64,000 nucleotides of DNA from Amorphophallus konjac (taxonomy: Eukaryota; Streptophyta; Magnoliopsida; Alismatales; Araceae): assembly GCA_022559845.1 (NCBI GenBank), contig CM040123.1, forward strand, positions 299,014,642-299,078,641. Direction: 5' to 3'. Every line of letters starts with the position of its first letter. The first letter of the stretch is position 1. Shown piece after piece: positions 55,145-64,000 of this stretch. The notes under the pieces are model-generated. The model searched no databases and was not told the origin of the DNA. It saw only the letters and a program-made list of their open reading frames with translations. The translations under genes were made by a program, and so were the position numbers.

Positions 55145-56334
55145 ATGGCTCGTCCGTCTGTGTTCAATGGTTCTAATTTCAGTAATTGGATTGGTGACCT
55201 ATGCGTTTATATAAATTCCATTGACCCTAATCTATGGAGGTTGATTTCAAAAGGCCCACACCAATTACCTCATGATCAGACCATATGGTCTAGAGAGGAT
55301 AGGATAAACGACAGGGAGAATGCTAATGTCTTTAACATTCTGAGAAACTCAGTTAATATTGAAAAATTTCCATGTGTTGCAGGATGCAAGTCTGGGAAGG
55401 AGATAATGGACAAAATAAAAACCATCTATAAGGAACAAGTTGGAGTATGTATGATGGCTGAAGGAAGGGATCAGACTGAAGATGAGTCTCCATCCCAGGT
55501 AAATTCTGAGACCGAGGATATTAGCTTTGATGATTTAGTTGCCATGCATGAGCATCTACTGGAAAAATATGAAAGAATTAAGTCAGAAAAGAGAAAATTA
55601 AGAAATGAGAAAAATGCTAAAATCACAAGTCTAAAGGCTGAAAATGAAAATCTAAAATCTGGATTGAAATTGAAAGAAGAATTTGAAAACAAGTTGATTG
55701 AAGAAAATTCTCATCTAAAAGATCAAAATAAAAGGCTAATGGTTCTTAATACTATCTTTTCTGAAAAATGGTTGTCATTTGAAAAAGAAAAATCTGCTGA
55801 TAAGGAAATTCAATTTGAGAATGAATTGAAACAGGAACTAGAAATTGTGAAAAATCTGAATGACACCATGCAGAAACAAATTCTCACCTGTGAAGAAGAT
55901 CTAACAAACTCTGAACTACTCATCTCTTCTCTTAGGAATGAAATTTTGAATTTGAATAAGTCTTTGTCCGATTCTGCTAATCAAGAGAAGCAGAATGTTG
56001 TATCCACGGATAATTGCATGAAAAAGGGCAGTAGTTCTCAAGTTAAGTAGGGAATGAGGAATAAACTTCATACAACCTTCGTGCGTAGCTCAAACATAGC
56101 TAGCACCTCCACCTCATCCCCTAAACAAGTTGCTGATCAAGAAAATAAGAAAACAAAATAGAAAATAAATAAAAAGAACAATCAACATACTGAGAAAGTT
56201 CAAGGTGACAAGAAATCTCACGCTAAGTATGTTAATTACTTCTACTGTGGGAAATTTGGTCACTTCATGTACAATTGTCTTGTGCTCAACAAGGATGATC
56301 TGAATGTTGATAAAATACATGGTAGGAAGCTTCA
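55145..56334 (+). pseudogene. Gag of element C, coiled-coil type with a zinc knuckle
   Basis: The frame is open from 55052, but ATG 55145 gives ARPSVFNGSNFSNWIGDLCV, aligned with the gag start of element B. PNLWRLISKGPHQLP follows, then KEIMDKIKTIYKEQVGVCMM and ~190 residues of heptad-rich coiled coil. The frame stops at 56050 (TAG after QVK). Beyond it in the same frame is a basic region, a TAG near 56158, and a degenerate knuckle FYCGKFGHFMYNC before the chromovirus insertion. As in element B, the usual copia gag core is shortened. Confidence 0.87.
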
Positions 56335-57792
56335 TGTCACGCCCCGAGCGCCGAAGGAACCCGGGAGAACGCGACGAGTTTATATCAATCATGTCAATCA
56401 GAGCAAGTAGAATTTCGACATCAAAATAGAGTGCGCAATAAGATGAGCTTTTGAAACATAATCAAACACCGATACCAGTGATAATAACAAACCCATAAAT
56501 AAAGTCACATACTCCAAGACTTAACAATACGAACCAGGCCCATGAGCCTTAACTATTACAACACATTGACATAACACCATATCCAACGACAAGACTCCTA
56601 AGAATAAACTAAGGACGACAAGACACGATAAGTGGTAGTAGCACGACGCTTGCAGATTCTACGCTCGTCACTCTTGCTCCTGCCCATCCGAGTCCGAGTC
56701 ATGGTCCGTATTACCTGAAAAGTTTGGGGGACAAGAACTTGATGAGCGAACGCTCAGTAGGAATTATATCTCAAGAACTAGCAATTGGTTTAAGTATATA
56801 ACTTTTTCAAATAAAAATGCAAGTCTATATGTAAAACATGTAAAATAAAATGTTATGGAATTGAACAGGATAACGAGAGGAAATAACATATGCTGTTGAT
56901 CCAAGATAGGGAATTTCAAGTATTCAAGTATTTGAATGAGTACCAAGTATATCAACAAAGTCTTTCATGTCGTGAAATAATGGCTATTAACAAGCAAGTA
57001 CTTTGCCCATTCCGGGCCACGCAAGTCATGTCAAGTTAATCAAGTCAAGCACGCGAGAGAGAGATAGAGATATAGTGGAGATGTCATAGATTCAAGCAAG
57101 TACTTTGGTGCAATGTCACACCGTGATCAATATAACTCCCATGGGCACAAGTACTTTCGGGTGCTCCTCCCAGGACCAGATCGGGCCCTATATGCGCTGA
57201 CATTGTTACATGTAATATCTAGACAACCACTTTATGTATAGCCATGGAATTCCAAAAATAAACTCATGTAAGATATCAAGATAGATTTGTGGATAGGTTC
57301 CACGGAATTCAAAGAAATATCTTTTAGAGTTCAAAAAAAATCGATAATGACGGTATAATCATGAGTGTCGATAAAACTGGGTAGATTTAGTTCCCAAATT
57401 GGGTACCATAACAAATAGGTATCCATATACATGGATGGTCACCCATTTGATATAGAATTGAGGTCCACAAGAACAACATATCAATGATATGATGTCCACA
57501 TTCCATTAAGAATATACTCATGATATCCACATAGCATATCATGAGGGCCGGTATACCATGTTTCTAAAGAGTGACATGGCAAAACAGTGTAAAGGGTTTT
57601 TATGGTACAACCTGCTCAGTCGGCCTTGAGGGAATCCAAGGCTCGAGGAGTCTTACGGAGGTCTCTATGACTAACTTGCTAGCCCAAAGGAACGGAATGT
57701 CCAATGGAGAGCTTGTAGGTCACCGAGAATTGAGGGGTAATGCGATAACCATCGTGAAACATGGGACTATATTCACGGAATGGAACATAGTG

Positions 57793-57796
<4 letters not shown>

Positions 57797-57865
<69 letters not shown>
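57797..57865. repeat. (TA)n microsatellite
   Basis: About 34 uninterrupted TA dinucleotides inside the chromovirus LTR. Confidence 0.97.
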
Positions 57866-57866
<1 letters not shown>

Positions 57867-57949
57867 TATAGAAAACCCTCGGTTCACAAAAAGCAGCATG
57901 AAATAATTACATAGGAAATTAGCGACTTAATCTAAGTCATTACTTATCC

Positions 57950-58400
57950 AATTAACGCCTTTTACAGGGACGTTTATTTATAATTTGACGACTTATACAG
58001 GGGTCGTCCATTATATAATTCTATTTTTCAGGAATTTCTATATTCTGGAATTTTAACAAAAACGCGCCTTGGACAGGGGCGTTACTTTTAAATTAGCGCC
58101 CTTTGGTGGGGCGTCAGTTCTATAAGAGACGGCCTGTATCAGGTCGTTAATTCAAGTTCATCCAAGAGTTAACATGAACAGTGAAAATTTCCAGATAATA
58201 CAATTTTTGGGACAACAAGTTACATGGTCAGGACAAGAAAAATAGCAGGATTCAAGTGGTATAACCATGCATTAGATTGGATTCATGGTTTCATAGATAT
58301 AAAATTTTTAAACATGAGTATTTAATAATTTCAAAGAATTGACGACTCCTGGGCAGGGCGTCAGATCTTGAATTAGCGCCCTGGGCTGGGTCGCTTCTTT
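57950..58400. repeat. GCGCC...GGGCGT hairpin motif cluster, proximal
   Basis: Units read [AG]CGCC, then 8-12 variable bases, then GGGCGT or GGGTCGT, joined by AT-rich spacers. Examples begin near 57955 (AACGCCTTTTACAGGGACGT), 57987, 58068, 58101, 58128, 58344 and 58375 (AGCGCCCTGGGCTGGGTCG). Each unit is an imperfect inverted repeat. Confidence 0.8.
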
Positions 58401-59059
58401 TAAAATCTTACAGAACCTTTGAAAACGCAATAAGACTATATGCATGAGATCATGGATGGTATTATTACATAATCTATGCTAGTTTGGGCTACGTTTCTTG
58501 AGAAAACCTACAATATGATCATGATTTATGCTTGTTTGGGCTACGAGACTTGAGATAACCTACCTCTGTGGATGATCTGGTGAACAGGATGAAGGTCTGA
58601 AGCTTTTACGTTGGTCTGTCTCAAACAACAGCAGGATGAAGAATGCACTTCGTGGTTCACCGGAGGAAGAAATTGATGACGATGAATGCCCGTGGTCTAG
58701 TGCAGGCCTCAGTAGGATGACGAGGGAAGCAGAGGAACGCCTTCACACATTCGTCAGCAGGAAGAAGAGGAAGAAGCCTTCCTCACTTGCATTCGCAGCA
58801 GCAGGATGGCGTCGATGCAGCAGTAACGTTGCTACGATCGACGGAGACGTAGTTTTACAGGGTTGTGTGGGTTCTGGGGGATTCAAATGCTCAGATACGG
58901 AAGGGATTTTTGATCAAGATTGGTAAGGTTTTAAACCTACTATGCATGGACCTCACCCCTTCCAAGATAGCAGCCGCCTGCTCCCATTTGCATCGGAGAA
59001 CCCTAACACAGGCCATGCAGCGAACGAGCATGCCTTAATTTAACTTTCGGGGAAAGAGA

Positions 59060-59290
59060 CGTCTGAGACAAGAGCGTCTTTTCATTAAGTAGCGCCCTCA
59101 CCAGAGGGCGTGTTTTTATAAAATGACGCCTTAACTAGGGTCGTCTTTTACATTTTCCATATTTTGGCGCTAAATTTCTATTTTTTTCTTGGTATGAATT
59201 AGCGCCCATGATCAAGGCGTTATTTATACAACTAACACCTTAAGTGAGGGCGTTATTTAATTAGCGCCTTAAGGAAGGGCGTTATTTCTT
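59060..59290. repeat. GCGCC...GGGCGT hairpin motif cluster, near the LTR start
   Basis: Six more units: GACGTCTGAGACAAGAGCGT (59061), AGCGCCCTCACCAGAGGGCG (59092), GACGCCTTAACTAGGGTCGT (59125), AGCGCCCATGATCAAGGCGT (59202), AACACCTTAAGTGAGGGCGT (59233) and AGCGCCTTAAGGAAGGGCGT (59264). Spacing is ~31 bases with one gap. Confidence 0.85.
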
Positions 59291-59412
59291 TTTGGCCCAA
59301 TTTTATGTATTTCTCTTGGATGGTTTTACGTTTATTAAGTACCTCTAATCATATATATCAATTTTATTCGTTTGGAATATTTTATTCCTTATTAATTATC
59401 TGGGGTCTCACA

Positions 59413-59421
59413 CCCTCCCCC
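59413..59421 (-). other. Polypurine tract of the chromovirus
   Basis: The minus strand reads GTGGGGGAGGG directly before the 3' LTR start. Confidence 0.85.
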
Positions 59422-59492
59422 ACTTAAAAGAATTTGGTCTCCAAATTCAATTGCGTGAAATGGAGACATGGAGGGTATAGAGTACTTACGAT

Positions 59493-61052
59493 TTAGAACA
59501 ATTCTGGATATCTTCTTCGCATAGATTCCTCAGTTTCCCATGTAGCTTCTTGTTCCGAGCATTTGTTCCACTGTACTTTTACCACGGGAATGGTCTTGTT
59601 TCTTAAGACTCGGACCTCTCGATCAAGAATCTTCATTGGGTTCTGTTCGTATGTGAAGTCCCTCTGAATTACCAAATTACTGTGATCAATGACGTGGAAA
59701 GGGTCGTGTACATACTTCTTCAGCATGGAAATGTGGAACACGTTGTGCACTTCCGACAATTGAGGAGGCAAAGCAAGACGATAGGCTACCTCGCCCACTC
59801 TTTCCAATATTTCGAATGGACCAATGAATCTTGGTGTGAGCTTACCTTTAACTCCGAACCTCCTTATTCCTCGACCGGGTGAGACCTTGAGATAAACATA
59901 GTCTCCGACTTGGAACTCTAATTCCCTTCTTCTATTATCTGCATAAGATTTCTGTCGGGATTGTGCTACTTTGAGTCTTTCTCGGATAAGTTCAACCTTC
60001 TCTGTTGTATTTCTTACCATATCAGGCCCTAGTAGTTGCTTCTCGCCAACCTCATCCCAGCATATAGGAGATCGGCAACTCCTGCCGTACAAGGCTTCAA
60101 ATGGAGCCATCTGTATACTGGCTTGGTAACTATTGTTGTATGCAAACTCGGCTAGGGGCAAATGATCATGCCAGCCTCCGCCAAAGTCAATAATACAAGC
60201 CCGTAGCATGTCTTCAACTATTTGGTTTGTTCTCTCGGTCTGACCGTCGGTCTGGGGATGGAAAGCAGTACTGAAGTTGAGCTTCGTCCCCAAAGAGTGT
60301 TGTAGACCCTTCCAGAAATGAGAAGTGAAGCGAGGGTCTCGGTCAGACACGATTGATGTTGGGACTCCATGCAATCTCAGGATCTCCTTAATATATAATG
60401 CGGCCAAAACATCAACCGACCATCGACTTTTAATGGGCAAGAAATGCGCCGACTTGGTCAGTCGGTCGATGATTACCCAAATACCATCATGTCTGCCTCT
60501 AGATTTAGGCAATCCCATGATGAAATCCATACCAATTTCTTCCCATTTCCATTTGGGAATATCAAGGGGGTGTAACTTTCCGGCGGGCCTTTGGTGTTCC
60601 GCTTTCACTTGTTGGCATGTGAGACAGCGAGACACAAAGTCTGCTACCTCCCTCTTCATGTTCGGCCACCAGAAAGTTCTTTTTAGATCTTTGTACATCT
60701 TAGTTGCTCCAGGATAAATGGTATACCTAGAGTGGTGAGCTTCATCTAGAATCTTCCTTTTCAACTCAGGACAGTCCGGGACACATGTCCTTTCCTGAAA
60801 CATTAGTCTTCCATCAACTGCCAGCCTGAATTCGGTCCTTTGATCCAGTTTCTCCCTGATTTCAATCATTCCAAGATCTTCATCTTGTAACTTTTTGATT
60901 TCGGATAGCAAATCTGGATGCACACTCATGTGAGAGAGTGTAATACACCCATCTTTCTGGTCCGTGCTTATATTTAATCTAGAGAATTCCTCTAATAGTT
61001 TCCATTCCCGTATCATACAGCTGGCTATAAGGGTTCTCGGCTTTCGACTCAA
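59493..61052 (-). CDS. Chromovirus integrase with C-terminal chromodomain (part of pol)
   Basis: A 519-residue open frame. It starts in the tail of RNase H (SRKPRTL). The integrase zinc-binding domain follows (EAHHSRYTIYPGATKMYKDL, then RCLTCQQVKAEHQRPAGKLH), then the catalytic core: WEEIGMDFIMGLPKSRGRHD (Asp), PTSIVSDRDPRFTSHFWKGL (Asp) and FHPQTDGQTERTNQIVEDML (Glu). The GPF/Y motif is KLTPRFIGPFEILERVGEVA. The end, VVKVQWNKCSEQEATWETEE, is a chromodomain-like fold thought to guide insertion into heterochromatin. This is the longest intact coding stretch in the window. The ATG at 61052 is internal to the polyprotein. Confidence 0.93.
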   Translation of the reverse strand: MSRKPRTLIASCMIREWKLLEEFSRLNISTDQKDGCITLSHMSVHPDLLSEIKKLQDEDLGMIEIREKLDQRTEFRLAVDGRLMFQERTCVPDCPELKRKILDEAHHSRYTIYPGATKMYKDLKRTFWWPNMKREVADFVSRCLTCQQVKAEHQRPAGKLHPLDIPKWKWEEIGMDFIMGLPKSRGRHDGIWVIIDRLTKSAHFLPIKSRWSVDVLAALYIKEILRLHGVPTSIVSDRDPRFTSHFWKGLQHSLGTKLNFSTAFHPQTDGQTERTNQIVEDMLRACIIDFGGGWHDHLPLAEFAYNNSYQASIQMAPFEALYGRSCRSPICWDEVGEKQLLGPDMVRNTTEKVELIRERLKVAQSRQKSYADNRRRELEFQVGDYVYLKVSPGRGIRRFGVKGKLTPRFIGPFEILERVGEVAYRLALPPQLSEVHNVFHISMLKKYVHDPFHVIDHSNLVIQRDFTYEQNPMKILDREVRVLRNKTIPVVKVQWNKCSEQEATWETEESMRRRYPELF

Positions 61053-61937
61053 GGCATCAGCTACCGAATTCCCTTTACCGGGGTGATATTGAATAGTGAA
61101 ATCAAAGTCCTTTAAATATTCCAGTCATCGACGTTGCCTCATATTAAGCTCCTTCTAAGAGAATAGATATTTGAGGCTCTTATGATCGGAGAATACTGTG
61201 AATTGTTCTCCGTAAAGATAGTGTCTCCAGATCTTTAGTGCAAATACTACCGCGGCCAACTCCAAGTCATGCACCGGGTAGTTTTCCTCTTGCTTCTTCA
61301 ATTGCCTAGAAGAGTACGCAATAACTCTTCCCTATTACATTAACACACAACCGAGGCCAATACCGGAAGCATCGGTATATACCTCATACTTCTCTCCTTC
61401 AATAGGAAGGGCCAAGACTGGAGCAGTGGTCAAATGGTCCTTCAACGTTTGGAAACTTTGTTCACATTCCTCATTCCACTCATATGGCACTTCCTTGCGA
61501 GTCAGCCTGGTGAGTGGTACTGCAATCTTCGAGAAGTTTTTAATAAAACGCCGGTAATAACCAGCAAGACCAAGGAAACTCCTGATTTCTGTTGCATTAG
61601 TCAGTTGTTCCCAATTCTTCACCGCTTCGACTTTTGCAGGGTCCACTGAGATTCCATCCTTTGAAATTACGTGTCCTAAGAAGGACACTTCTTCCAGCCA
61701 AAACTCGCATTTGCTAAATTTGGCATATAATTGATTATCCCTCAATATCTGCAATGCTATTCTTAAATGCACTTCATGCTCCTCTTCAGACTTTGAATAT
61801 ATCAAGATATCATCGATAAAAACCACAATAAATTTGTCCAGATGTGGTCTAAAGATGGAATTCATAAGCTGCATAAAAGCTGCATGGGCATTTGTTAATC
61901 CAAAAGGCATAATAGTAAATTCATAATGCCCGTACCT
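61053..61937 (-). pseudogene. Chromovirus RT C-terminal half and RNase H
   Basis: From 61937: [40 protein letters not shown] (the catalytic IDD box) and [19 protein letters not shown]. RNase H then has [17 protein letters not shown], a double stop (TAATAG, 61329-61334) where the family has two Gln, and [16 protein letters not shown] and [18 protein letters not shown] follows near 61157, and a TGA near 61126 replaces the Trp before LEYLKD. All fit C-to-T changes on one strand or the other. Confidence 0.92.
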
Positions 61938-63150
61938 GCTTCAGAATGCAGTTTTGTGAATATCCTCGTCCTTGATCCTCAATTGGTGATAACCTGATCG
62001 AAGATCAATTTTTGAGAAATACTTTGCTCCAGAAATCTGATCAAAGAGTTCATCAATCCTCGGCAGTGGATATTTATTCTTGATAGTGAGGTGGTTCAGC
62101 TGCCGATAATCGATGCACAGCCTCATCGATCCATCCTTCTTCTTGACGAACAACACTGGTGCTCCCCATGGGGAAGTACTTGGTCTAATAAATCCTTTCT
62201 TCAATAGCACCATAAGCTGCTCCTTCAATTCTTTTAATTCTGTGGGGGACATTCTGTAGGGTGCTTTGGAAACAGGTCCGGCACCCAGAACAAGGTCTAT
62301 AGTGAACGAGACCTCTCTCTCTGGTGGCAAACCAGGCAAATCTTCAGGGAAAACATCGGAGAACTCCTGAACCACTAGAATGTCTTCTAGTCTAGCTACC
62401 TTAGCCTCTGTGGCAGTTACAAATGCTAAGAATGCCTCGCATCCTTTGTTGATAAGTTTATGGGCTCGAAGAGCAGAGATGACTGGTGATCTCTTCCGGG
62501 GAGTAACGTAAGTTAACTCCGGGTAATCCACAAAAGTTACTTTTCCATTTCGGCAGTCTACAGTTGCCCAGTGGGTGGATAGCCAATCGGCCCCAAAAAT
62601 TACATCGTACTCCTTTAAGTCTAAGCATATTAAATCTGCAGGTAAGTTGTGACCTTTAACTATAACCCTGCAGTTTGGGTAATGGAAAGTGACATCAGAC
62701 TCATTCCCTAACGGGGTAGAAATTACCAAGTCTATCCATTCGGGTTCCATAGAGAATGAAGCAGCAAATTTCTTTGAAACAAAAGAATGTGTGGCGCCAG
62801 TATCAAATAGTACTTGAGCAGATTTAGAGCAGACAGTCAAAATACCTTCCACCAACCAACCCTCGGTTGGTTCCGTCTCTTGGAGAGCTTGTAAACGTCC
62901 TTGCTTCTTTGCCGGACGCTTCTCTTCCTTTGTCTCCGGCTCACTTTGCTCGTTCATCATCGGACAATCGGGAATACGGTGTTCTTTACTCCCACAATGA
63001 AGGCATGCTCCAAGCCTTCTCCAGCATTCCGCAGCCTGATGACCTGGCTTGTCGCAATATTTACAATTCTCCTTAGGCGACGCCGTGATGGAGAAAGGTT
63101 TTTTGTTGCCCTTCTTGAATTTCTTCTCTTTGGAGGGTTCGCCTCCATTA
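61938..63150 (-). pseudogene. Chromovirus zinc knuckles, protease and RT N-terminal half
   Basis: In the frame entering at ~63100 two knuckles appear: [14 protein letters not shown] and [14 protein letters not shown]. The protease carries [20 protein letters not shown] (active-site D-T-G-A) and [22 protein letters not shown] begins with [60 protein letters not shown] and [20 protein letters not shown] (first catalytic Asp). The frame ends at a TGA (61938-61940) after KTAF where the family has Arg, a CGA-to-TGA change at a CpG. Confidence 0.92.
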
Positions 63151-63154
63151 TTGG

Positions 63155-63853
63155 TCAGCTTCTTAAAAGATGGTTTAAAAGTGTTGGGATTGTAACATTC
63201 TCCCTTTTATCCTTACCACGGATTTTGTCAGACAGTTCCGTGGCGTCTTCTAGCAACTGGGTACGATGTACCATCTCTGAGTATACTTGGATATCCAAGG
63301 GAGCGAGCTGGGTGATATACTGGGGTCGTAACCCATTCAAGAACCTCCTTGCTTTCATCTTTTCAGTGCACACTAAATGTGGTGCATATCTAGATAATCG
63401 GGAGAATTGGGCTTCATAATCAGCTACCGAGAGGGATCGTTGCTTCAAGGCGGCAAATTCTGCGGCCTTTTTCTCCTGAACACGGTCGGAGAAATACTTG
63501 CTATTGAAGTGCTCGAAAAATTCGACCCAAGTAACATGATTTTCGGGTAAGGTGGCCTCAACAGACTCCCACCAAGCACGAGCGTCCCGTTCCAGTTGGA
63601 ACGTGGCTAGAAGCACCCTTTCATCATCTGCGCATTGCATGACGCGGAAGATCCGTTCGATCTCTTTTATCCAATTCTCTGCATCCTCAGGGTTTGATGA
63701 TCCTGCGAACCTCGGAGGGTTGAGGTTCCTAAAACTCCGATGGAGGTCGCCAGCTCCATGGTGTGCCCCACCTTGAGCCACCTGTTGCAAGGCCTGGGTC
63801 AGGCCCTGAACAGTTCGTTGCATCTCACGCCATTGTGCGCGTTCAGCAGCCAT
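63155..63853 (-). pseudogene. Chromovirus gag, N-terminal part
   Basis: 232 residues from ATG 63853: a Gln-rich start, FRNLNPPRFAGSSNPEDAEN, WIKEIERIFRVMQCADDERV, DARAWWESVEATLPEN and VADYEAQFSRLSRYAPHL, the Retrotrans_gag fold. A frameshift near 63160 separates it from the zinc knuckles, which lie in the adjoining frame. Gag would form the particle and bind RNA. Confidence 0.9.
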
Positions 63854-64000
63854 AGTCCTACAAGTAGTGAACCTTAATTAGTTTCATGTTGAAAGTTGTA
63901 GTCGGATGCCCTACGAGGACTTATACCCACGGCACTACCCATCCTCACAGTTTGGGATAGACCTATCCTTGGACTTGGGTTTCCTAGGACTTGAAATCCT
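63854..64000 (-). other. Chromovirus 5' leader, partial
   Basis: Upstream of the gag ATG (to the right on the plus strand). No primer binding site is reached before the window ends. Confidence 0.5.

Larger units (their letters stand above)
52492..56334 (+). mobile_element. SIRE-like copia element C (plus), 5' LTR and gag
   Basis: LTR (52492-54986), primer site (54989-55000) and gag (55052/55145-56334). It starts inside gag of element B and is cut at 56,335 by the chromovirus. Its 3' part is not in the window. Confidence 0.9.
56335..59412 (-). repeat. 3' LTR of the chromovirus, 3.08 kb
   Basis: On the minus strand it starts TGTGAGACCCCAG and ends GGGGCGTGACA (TG...CA). GCGCC/GGGCGT hairpin motifs cluster at 59060-59290 and 57950-58400. 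A TA microsatellite lies at about 57797-57865. Open frames on the plus strand, for example 58636-58926, have no family signature. Confidence 0.9.
56335..64000 (-). mobile_element. Ty3/gypsy chromovirus, Tekay/Del type (minus), continues past the window
   Basis: From right to left: gag start (63853), zinc knuckles, protease, RT, RNase H, integrase with C-terminal chromodomain, polypurine tract, 3' LTR of 3.08 kb. Long LTRs and the chromodomain-like end (KVQWNKCSEQEATWETEESM) fit Tekay/Del. Its 5' LTR is outside the window. It is the youngest layer of the nest here, but it carries several stops. Confidence 0.92.

Noticed and set aside
58636..58926. 96-residue plus-strand ORF in the chromovirus LTR
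   Set aside because: It lies antisense inside the LTR, has no family signature and no conserved start context.
59682..60717. Plus-strand ORFs opposite the chromovirus integrase
   Set aside because: Shadows of the intact 519-residue minus-strand integrase frame.

Overview
The window looks like repeat-dense nuclear DNA of a flowering plant, probably gene-poor heterochromatin. I see GT-AG introns, plant transposon lineages (Tork- and SIRE-type Ty1/copia, Tat- and Tekay-type Ty3/gypsy, CACTA, hAT, an L1-type LINE scrap) and plant mobile domain (PMD) genes. I cannot name the species. The only host-like single-copy sequence is a broken SWIB-domain exon near 17.4 kb.

Layout. 0-3.1 kb: a LINE reverse-transcriptase scrap, a G-rich minisatellite and the 3' end of a CACTA element. 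About 3.5-4.9 kb: a probable SIRE-like LTR on the minus strand. About 5.1-9.4 kb: the 3' half of a CACTA element whose transposase_24-like ORF is split by an intron filled with a ~178-bp tandem satellite, itself split by a 465-bp fold-back MITE. 9.6-10.1 kb: degenerate repeats. 10.67-16.37 kb: a complete but decayed Tork-type copia element (minus strand) with two LTRs, PBS and PPT. 17.35-18 kb: the SWIB fragment. 18.7-19.9 kb: an inverted-repeat MITE, a microsatellite and a ~20-bp minisatellite. 21.2-24.99 kb: the C-terminal half of a hAT transposase (minus).

From 24,987 to the right edge there is a nest of LTR retrotransposons. A Tat-lineage Ty3/gypsy element (5' LTR, gag, protease, RT, RNase H, second RNase H, integrase, two antisense PMD genes) interrupts the hAT gene. 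It is cut at 42,337 by a minus-strand SIRE-like element (3' LTR and gag, no pol). That is cut at 48,005 by a plus-strand SIRE-like element, which is cut at 52,492 by a second plus-strand one. That in turn is cut at 56,335 by a Tekay-type chromovirus (minus strand) running off the right edge. Nearly all coding regions carry stops and frameshifts. Many stops are TAG or TAA where the family has Gln, as expected from C-to-T decay of methylated DNA.

The most striking pattern is cross-cutting. Five unrelated LTRs each carry their own private short motif, wholly or partly palindromic and repeated many times at irregular spacing. In four of them with a recognisable TATA box the cluster lies upstream of it, in U3. 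The motifs are TGATGCGTCGATGCATC-like (~4.2-4.8 kb), GGTCGACCGG-like (Tork), CGGTC...GACCGTTC (Tat), AAGTCTRTACA (SIRE-like; roughly 53, 37 and 15 copies in three LTRs) and GCGCC...GGGCGT (chromovirus). In the SIRE-like family the array length accounts for most of the LTR length variation (2.1-3.2 kb). This looks like convergent build-up of element-specific protein-binding or hairpin arrays, and it is the best candidate here for an undescribed system.
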